A stretch of 64,000 nucleotides of DNA from Hymenobacter rubripertinctus. Its GTDB lineage: Bacteria > Bacteroidota > Bacteroidia > Cytophagales > Hymenobacteraceae. Below the pieces are notes generated by a model. The model did no database searches, had not been told where the DNA came from, and saw only the letters and a program-made list of their open reading frames with translations. Shown piece after piece: positions 59,475 through 64,000 of the stretch (its first letter is position 1; the number at the start of each line of letters is the position of its first letter). The stretch covers positions 138,001-202,000 of the forward strand of contig NZ_QYCN01000003.1 of NCBI RefSeq assembly GCF_003583925.1. Reading direction: 5' to 3'. A program made the position numbers and the translations under genes.

Positions 59475-59482
59475 CAAAGGTA
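59475..59482 (-). promoter_or_regulatory. -7 box abutting thioesterase start
   Basis: TACCTTTG on the minus strand, six bases before the ATG. Confidence 0.5.
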
Positions 59483-59576
59483 GGGCCGCCGGCCCGGATG
59501 CGGCAGCGCGGGCGCGGGGCATACTAAAAAAACAGCGCCATCGTTGCTCCAACCTTCCATATCTAAAATATACCTG

Positions 59577-59584
59577 TATCTTTG
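59577..59584 (+). promoter_or_regulatory. -7 promoter box of cold-shock gene
   Basis: TATCTTTG in AT-rich sequence, leaving a leader of about 110 bases before the cold-shock ATG. Long structured leaders are usual for csp messages. Confidence 0.55.
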
Positions 59585-59698
59585 GGCCAAGTTAAGAAAA
59601 CGCAGTTTCGTTGTTTGGTTCAGTTCCTCTGTCAAGAGGGCGTAATCAAGCCAAGGGCCGCCTTTCTAACGAAAACATCCATCATCATCAGAGTACCC

Positions 59699-59890
59699 AT
59701 GCAGACAGGAACTGTAAAATTCTTCAACGAAACCAAAGGTTTTGGTTTCATCAAAGTGGACGAGACCGGCGAGGACGTGTTCGTACACGTAACCGAGTGC
59801 ATCGACGAAATCCGCGACCAGGACAAAGTTGAATTCGAAATCGCTCAGGGCCGTAAGGGTCCGAATGCCGTAAAAGTGAAACTGGCTTAG
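59699..59890 (+). CDS. cold-shock protein (CspA family)
   Basis: Single cold-shock domain protein of 63 residues that binds single-stranded RNA and DNA and melts RNA structure. RNP-1 is KGFGFI (13-18) and RNP-2 is VFVHV (27-31), with MQTGTVKFFNETKGFGFIKV as the canonical start. Upstream extension in the same frame is leader, not protein. It is followed by a terminator and then a DEAD-box helicase with its own promoter, a common cold-response pairing. Confidence 0.95.
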   Translation: MQTGTVKFFNETKGFGFIKVDETGEDVFVHVTECIDEIRDQDKVEFEIAQGRKGPNAVKVKLA

Positions 59891-59925
59891 TTCTAAGCTC
59901 GCTTCCTTTTTAGGATAGCACACTG

Positions 59926-59960
59926 AAAAAGCAGGTTCCTTCGGGGAGCCTGCTTTTTTT
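59926..59960 (+). terminator. rho-independent terminator after cold-shock gene
   Basis: AAAAAGCAGG...CCTGCTTTTTTT stem with a small internal mismatch and TTCG loop. Confidence 0.88.
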
Positions 59961-60206
59961 GTTTTCGGAAAGGATGGGGAATTGGTGCCGTCATTCTAGC
60001 TTTTGCAAATAAAAAATCGTATCTTTGCACCCGCATTTGAGAACGGCCACGTTCCGCGCAGCTTGTGAGCTGCCTATTAGAAACTTGTTGGGCCGGCTTT
60101 GTCTTCCGTCTGTTGCTTCCGTCACTTGTCGTTGTGTTGAGTGGGAGAAGAGCGTCGCTGAATCCGCTGTTTTCAGAGCTTATCTCTTCACTCCATTAAC
60201 ACTGAC
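59961..60206 (+). promoter_or_regulatory. promoter and long leader of DEAD-box helicase gene
   Basis: TATCTTTG at 60020-60027, with TTTTGC at 60001-60006. The leader is about 175 bases long and has no open frame of note, which suits post-transcriptional or temperature control. Nothing else is seen in the 59961-60206 gap. Confidence 0.55.
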
Positions 60207-62129
60207 ATGGACCAGGAAACCCCGAAAGTAAAGTTCAGCGAGCTGACCCTCTCTGAAGAAATGCAGCGTGCCATCACCGAAGTTGGCTACGAAGAAGCAT
60301 CCCCCATTCAGGCCGCCGGTATTCCGGTCCTGCTCGCAGGCCGCGACGTAATCGGCCAGGCCCAGACGGGCACCGGCAAAACGGCCGCCTTTGCCATTCC
60401 CGCCATTGAAATGGTCGATACCGACTCGCGGGAAGTGCAGTGCCTGGTGCTCTGCCCCACCCGCGAGCTGGCGGTGCAGGTTTCGGGCGAAATCCAGAAA
60501 CTGGGCAAGTACAAGCGCGGCCTGGCTGTAGTTCCGATTTACGGTGGCTCCTCCTACGACCGGCAGTTCCGGGCCCTGGAGCGCGGCGTACAAATTGTAA
60601 TCGGTACCCCCGGCCGCGTGATGGACCACATCGAGCGTGGTACGCTCAAGCTGGAGCATTGCAAGATGATCATCCTCGATGAGGCCGACGAAATGCTGGA
60701 CATGGGCTTCCGCGACGACATCGAGACGGTGTTGAAAAAGATGCCTGAGGAGCGTCAGACGGTATTCTTCTCCGCCACGATGAGCAAGCCCATCATGGAG
60801 ATGACCAAGCGCTACCAGAAGGATCCGCAGATCGTGAAGGTCAACCATCAGGAAATGACGGTGACCAACATTGAGCAGAGCTACTTCGAGGTGCGCGGCC
60901 CCCAGAAGAAGGATGTGCTCACGCGCCTCATCGACATGTACAACATCAAGTCGGGCATCGTCTTCGCCAACACCAAGCGCATGGTCGATGACATTGTGGG
61001 CGACTTGCAGGCCAAAGGCTACTTCGCCGAGGGGCTGCACGGCGACATGGGCCAGCAGCAGCGCCAGAACACGCTCGACAAATTCCGTAAAGGCACCCTC
61101 GAAATCCTGGTAGCCACCGACGTAGCCGCCCGCGGCATCGACGTGGAGAACGTGGAAGTAGTGGTTAACTACGACCTGCCCGCCGACGAGGAATACTACG
61201 TGCACCGCATCGGCCGTACCGGCCGGGCCGGCAAGCAGGGTAAAGCCTTCACCTTCGTGAGCGGCCGCGACATCTACAAGCTGCGCGACATCATGCGCTT
61301 CACCAAGGCCACCATCAAGCAGGAGCGCGTGCCGTCCTTCGAAGATGTGTCGGAGGTGAAAACCACGCTCATGCTCGCTTCCATTAAGGGGGTTATTGAA
61401 AAAGGCAACCTTGAAAAGTACGTAGGTCGCGTTCAGCGGCTCATCGACCAGAGCATTGACGAGAACATCACTTCGCTCGACATCGCGGCCGCTTTGCTGA
61501 AGATGACGATGAAGGAAGACAAGCGGGCCCAGGAAAGCCTCGACGCCAGCCGCACCCAGGGTGCCGCCCGTGCCGGCTTCACCCGCCTGTTCGTGACCAT
61601 GGGCAAGAAGGACCGCCTGCACCCGCGCGACATCGTGGACCTGATTGCCGAAAACACCAGCCTCACGGCCGCTAAAGTGGGCGACATCGCCCTCTACGAC
61701 AAGTTCAGCTTTGTAGAAGTACCGAACGAGTTCGTGGAAGAAATTGTGGCCCAGCTCGGCCGCAGCTCCATCCAGGGCCGGCCGGTAGCCTTCAACATCG
61801 CTACGCCCCGCCAGGAAGGCGACGCCCAGCAGGAAGGTGGTACCCGCGGTGGCGGCGACCGTCCGCGTCGGGCTCCCGGCGGGTTCGGCGGTGGTGAGCG
61901 GCGCGAAGGCGGCGGCTCCTACGGCGGTAACCGCGGCGGCGGCAGCTACGGCGACCGTCGCGAGGGCGGCGGCTCCTACGGCGGCAACAAAGGCGGCGGC
62001 TCCTACGGTGGCAACCGCGGCGGCGGCAGCTACGGCGGCAACCGCGACGGGGGCAGCTCTTATGGCGGCAACAAAGGCGGCAGCAGCTACGGCGGCGGCT
62101 ACAAAGGCAAGCGCCGCGACGACGAATAA
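60207..62129 (+). CDS. DEAD-box ATP-dependent RNA helicase with RGG-like tail (DeaD/CsdA type)
   Basis: RNA helicase of 640 residues. The Q motif is in YEEASPIQAAGIP (29-41), motif I is AQTGTGKT (52-59), then PTRELAVQV, TPGRVMD, DEAD (near 157), SAT, and the C-terminal GIVFANTK, ATDVAARGIDV and HRIGRTGRAG. Residues of about 470-545 form a DbpA-type RNA-binding domain. The tail from 545 is built of GGGSYGGNR/GGGSYGGNK repeats ending KGKRRDDE. Remodels structured RNA in ribosome assembly or mRNA decay, probably at low temperature. Confidence 0.95.
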   Translation: MDQETPKVKFSELTLSEEMQRAITEVGYEEASPIQAAGIPVLLAGRDVIGQAQTGTGKTAAFAIPAIEMVDTDSREVQCLVLCPTRELAVQVSGEIQKLGKYKRGLAVVPIYGGSSYDRQFRALERGVQIVIGTPGRVMDHIERGTLKLEHCKMIILDEADEMLDMGFRDDIETVLKKMPEERQTVFFSATMSKPIMEMTKRYQKDPQIVKVNHQEMTVTNIEQSYFEVRGPQKKDVLTRLIDMYNIKSGIVFANTKRMVDDIVGDLQAKGYFAEGLHGDMGQQQRQNTLDKFRKGTLEILVATDVAARGIDVENVEVVVNYDLPADEEYYVHRIGRTGRAGKQGKAFTFVSGRDIYKLRDIMRFTKATIKQERVPSFEDVSEVKTTLMLASIKGVIEKGNLEKYVGRVQRLIDQSIDENITSLDIAAALLKMTMKEDKRAQESLDASRTQGAARAGFTRLFVTMGKKDRLHPRDIVDLIAENTSLTAAKVGDIALYDKFSFVEVPNEFVEEIVAQLGRSSIQGRPVAFNIATPRQEGDAQQEGGTRGGGDRPRRAPGGFGGGERREGGGSYGGNRGGGSYGDRREGGGSYGGNKGGGSYGGNRGGGSYGGNRDGGSSYGGNKGGSSYGGGYKGKRRDDE

Positions 62130-62186
62130 ATCACGGATTGACGCTGATTAATCGTAATTTCACTGATTGCTTGTTGCTGATTCCTC

Positions 62187-62221
62187 AAAAAAAGCTGCTT
62201 CTCCGGAAGCAGCTTTTTTTG
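62187..62221 (+). terminator. rho-independent terminator after DEAD-box gene
   Basis: Perfect stem AAAAAAAGCTGCTT / AAGCAGCTTTTTTT. Confidence 0.9.
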
Positions 62222-62327
62222 TTGGGGTCGGGCCGAGGAGTTGGTTTGTTGGACGTGATAACGGTTGATTGTGGCTGGAATGTGCTAGCAGGTTTGGCCA
62301 CCGCCGGGCCGCTTGGCCAAACGGAAA

Positions 62328-62366
62328 CCAGAACGCCCCCGCTTCAGTGAAGCGGGGGCGTTCTGG
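62328..62366 (-). terminator. terminator of four-helix-bundle gene
   Basis: Stem CCAGAACGCCCCCGCTTC / GAAGCGGGGGCGTTCTGG with a three-base loop, in the 295-base gap between convergent genes. No poly-T run. The rest of the gap holds nothing recognisable. Confidence 0.7.
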
Positions 62367-62424
62367 TAAGGTAGTGGCACTGAAAAATCAGTGAAATCCC
62401 GATCAATCAGCGGCAGTCAGTGCG

Positions 62425-62874
62425 TTACTTCTTGGCGGCGTCGCGCAGGTCACGGATTTCGTCGTGGCCTTGCTTGATGCCGGCGGCCTGCTTCTCGATA
62501 ACCGATTTGAGGTCGGCCGGAATGTCCTGAATCTTCTGGGCTTTCTCGTAAGCGGCTTTGGCGTAGTCCTCGCCCCGCTCACACTCGGCCAGGATGCTGT
62601 AGCGGTCCTTACCGGTAATCAGGCCCTTCAGGTTGATAAAGGCGCGGTGTACGGTGCCGGTAATGGACGACTCTTCGTCGGGCTTCAGGTTCAGCTTGTA
62701 CATTTTATCCTCCAGCTCCGTGATATACTCGGCGCGCTGGGCGGCATATTTCTTAAACGTCTGCTTCAGATCCGCGTCTTCCACGTCGGTCATGGCTTCG
62801 GCGTAGCCTTTCTGGCCGTCCTTGAGGGTTTCAATCAGTTCGTTCAGGCCGGCTTGCAGTGCTTTAGCTTCCAT
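62425..62874 (-). CDS. PA2169-family four-helix-bundle protein (DUF2383)
   Basis: Ferritin-like helical protein of 149 residues. LNELIETLKDGQKGYAEAMT (10-29) and the later LAECERGEDYAKAAYEKAQK match the PA2169/DUF2383 family, whose paired Glu and helices resemble ferritin-like folds. Its function is unknown, often linked to stress. The gene is single, with a terminator beyond its stop. Confidence 0.88.
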   Translation of the reverse strand: MEAKALQAGLNELIETLKDGQKGYAEAMTDVEDADLKQTFKKYAAQRAEYITELEDKMYKLNLKPDEESSITGTVHRAFINLKGLITGKDRYSILAECERGEDYAKAAYEKAQKIQDIPADLKSVIEKQAAGIKQGHDEIRDLRDAAKK

Positions 62875-62974
62875 AAGGAAAGGGGATTTAGATTAGGTGG
62901 AGTTGGAAAGATCTTAGTGACCCTCTTTACTGCCAATCTGCCGCCCGGGTTGCCGGAAGCCATTATTTTGCAAC

Positions 62975-64000
62975 CTAACCCGCCTGGCTCATGGCCCGGC
63001 CGGCGAGGTGGCCGGTGGTCCAGGCGGCCTGGAAATTGAAGCCGCCGGTGATGCCGTCCACGTCGAGCACTTCGCCGGCGAAGTGCAGGCCCGGCACGAG
63101 GCGGCTTTCCATCGTCTGCATGTTGATTTCGCCCAGCGAGATGCCCCCGCAGGTCACGAATTCGTCCTTGTAAGTGGTCTTGCCGCGCATGGGCAGGGCC
63201 GTGCGCAAGAGGGCCTCAATCAGCCGGTTCTGGAGCTTGGCGGGCAGCTCGTTCCAGCGCGTTTCGGCCCCGATACCGGCCTGTTCGGCCAGGGTGCGCC
63301 AGAGCCGCTGGGGCAGCCCGAACAGCGGGTTGCTAACGACTATTTTGCGGCCGTGGGGGCCGCGGTGCTCCTGCAAATGCTGGCGCAGGGTGTCTTCCGT
63401 GAAATCGGGGACCCAGTTGATGAGCGTGGTGCTTTGGTAGTTGAGCTCGTGGAGGCGGCGGGCACCCCAGGCCGAGAGCTTGAGCACGGCCGGCCCGCTC
63501 ACGCCCCAGTGCGTTACGAGCACCGGGCCTTCGTATTCGAGCTTTTCGCCGGCTACCCGCACCCGGGCGCGGGCCACGCTCACGCCCGGCAGCTCGCGCA
63601 GGGGCGAGTCGGGCACGTTAAAGGTGAACAGGCTGGGCACGGGCTCCTGCACCGCGTGGCCCAGCTGCCGCAGCCAGTCGTACTGCGCCGATTTGGGCGC
63701 CCCGCCGGTGGCCACCAGCACCCGGGCCACCGCCAGCTCCGGGGCCAGCACCCGGGGGCCGCTGAGCACCAGCCGGAAACCGCCGCCGGTCAGAGGCTCA
63801 ATGCGCTCGGCCGTGGTCTGGAGCAGGATTTCCACCCCGGCCCGGCGGGCGGCTTCCAGCAGGCACTGGGCAATGGTTTCCGACGAATCGGTGGTGGGAA
63901 ACATGCGGCCGTCGGGCTCCGTTTTGAGGGGCACGCCCCGGCTTTCGAACCAGCGCACCGTATCGGGCGCGCCGAACTGCCTGAACGGTTCCTTGAGCTG
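62975..64000 (-). CDS. HI0933-family flavoprotein (BaiN/YhiN-like), 5' truncated by window edge
   Basis: C-terminal 341 residues of an NAD(P)/FAD-dependent oxidoreductase. The frame is open to base 64000 (reading QLKEPFRQFGAPDTV), so the FAD-binding N-terminus lies outside. RMFPTTDSSETIAQCLLEAA, VLVATGGAPKSAQYDW, THWGVSGPAVLKLSAW and the end GLHFAGEVLDVDGITGGFNF are the family's hallmark segments. Members reduce unidentified substrates; BaiN acts on bile-acid intermediates, which should not be assumed here. Confidence 0.9.
   Translation of the reverse strand, partial: QLKEPFRQFGAPDTVRWFESRGVPLKTEPDGRMFPTTDSSETIAQCLLEAARRAGVEILLQTTAERIEPLTGGGFRLVLSGPRVLAPELAVARVLVATGGAPKSAQYDWLRQLGHAVQEPVPSLFTFNVPDSPLRELPGVSVARARVRVAGEKLEYEGPVLVTHWGVSGPAVLKLSAWGARRLHELNYQSTTLINWVPDFTEDTLRQHLQEHRGPHGRKIVVSNPLFGLPQRLWRTLAEQAGIGAETRWNELPAKLQNRLIEALLRTALPMRGKTTYKDEFVTCGGISLGEINMQTMESRLVPGLHFAGEVLDVDGITGGFNFQAAWTTGHLAGRAMSQAG

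Noticed and set aside
1..64000. rRNA, tRNA or tmRNA genes
   Set aside because: No cloverleaf with T-loop and anticodon features, and no rRNA-like sequence, was found in the gaps between genes. A covariance-model scan was not possible.

Overview
The window looks like a chromosomal segment of a GC-rich Bacteroidota bacterium of the Cytophagales, most like Hymenobacter (inference). The signs are a GC-rich coding background, recurrent TACCTTTG/TATCTTTG boxes of the Bacteroidetes -7 type, type IX secretion-type proteins (PorT and a PorE-like OmpA protein), DUF5606, a class I fructose bisphosphatase, an acyl-ACP desaturase and many long intergenic palindromes. No rRNA, tRNA or CRISPR array was found.

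Layout. 0-6 kb: surface-glycan genes (truncated Wzx-type flippase, GT2, GT-C-like enzyme, polytopic membrane protein). 6-12 kb: fatty-acid desaturase, a lipoprotein, DUF427, and a VWA/AAA+ pair interrupted by an inverted DUF4386 gene. 12-18.4 kb: an accessory island with a RAYT transposase and its REP-like repeats, a single-chain type IIG restriction-modification enzyme whose specificity region is strikingly AT-rich, a split ADP-ribosyltransferase-like gene with a small partner gene, and an XRE regulator. Two related inverted repeats sit at the edges of the defence part. 18.4-36 kb: mostly core functions: cyclophilin, fasciclin lipoprotein, RsgA, Kdo transferase, peroxiredoxin with a Fur/PerR-type regulator, enoyl-CoA hydratase, aspartate kinase, Fbp, EngB, the PorE-like protein, UbiE-PorT, an SDR and a NarL-type two-component pair. 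38-50 kb: esterase, cytidine deaminase, saccharopine dehydrogenase-like protein, ABC exporter pair, TrmN6, a transferred-looking acyltransferase, RNase HI, ClC and MscS channels, and a yeast-type cytosine deaminase. 50-59 kb: an AddB-like nuclease and an AddA-like helicase-nuclease separated by a membrane protein and an MFS exporter. 59-64 kb: thioesterase, cold-shock protein and DEAD-box helicase (a cold-response neighbourhood), a four-helix-bundle protein, and a truncated HI0933-type flavoprotein.

The most unusual aspect is the repeat biology. At least eight palindromes with GTCATTCC-type tips, a second GC-rich palindrome, a REP family with a resident RAYT, and stop-codon-bearing short tandem repeats sit between genes. 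Several have entered genes: the C-terminus of the ABC ATPase, in-frame linkers of both Add proteins, and the stop codons of at least six genes. The best candidate for an undescribed system is the frameshifted ADP-ribosyltransferase with its small partner, bracketed with a restriction enzyme by matching inverted repeats.
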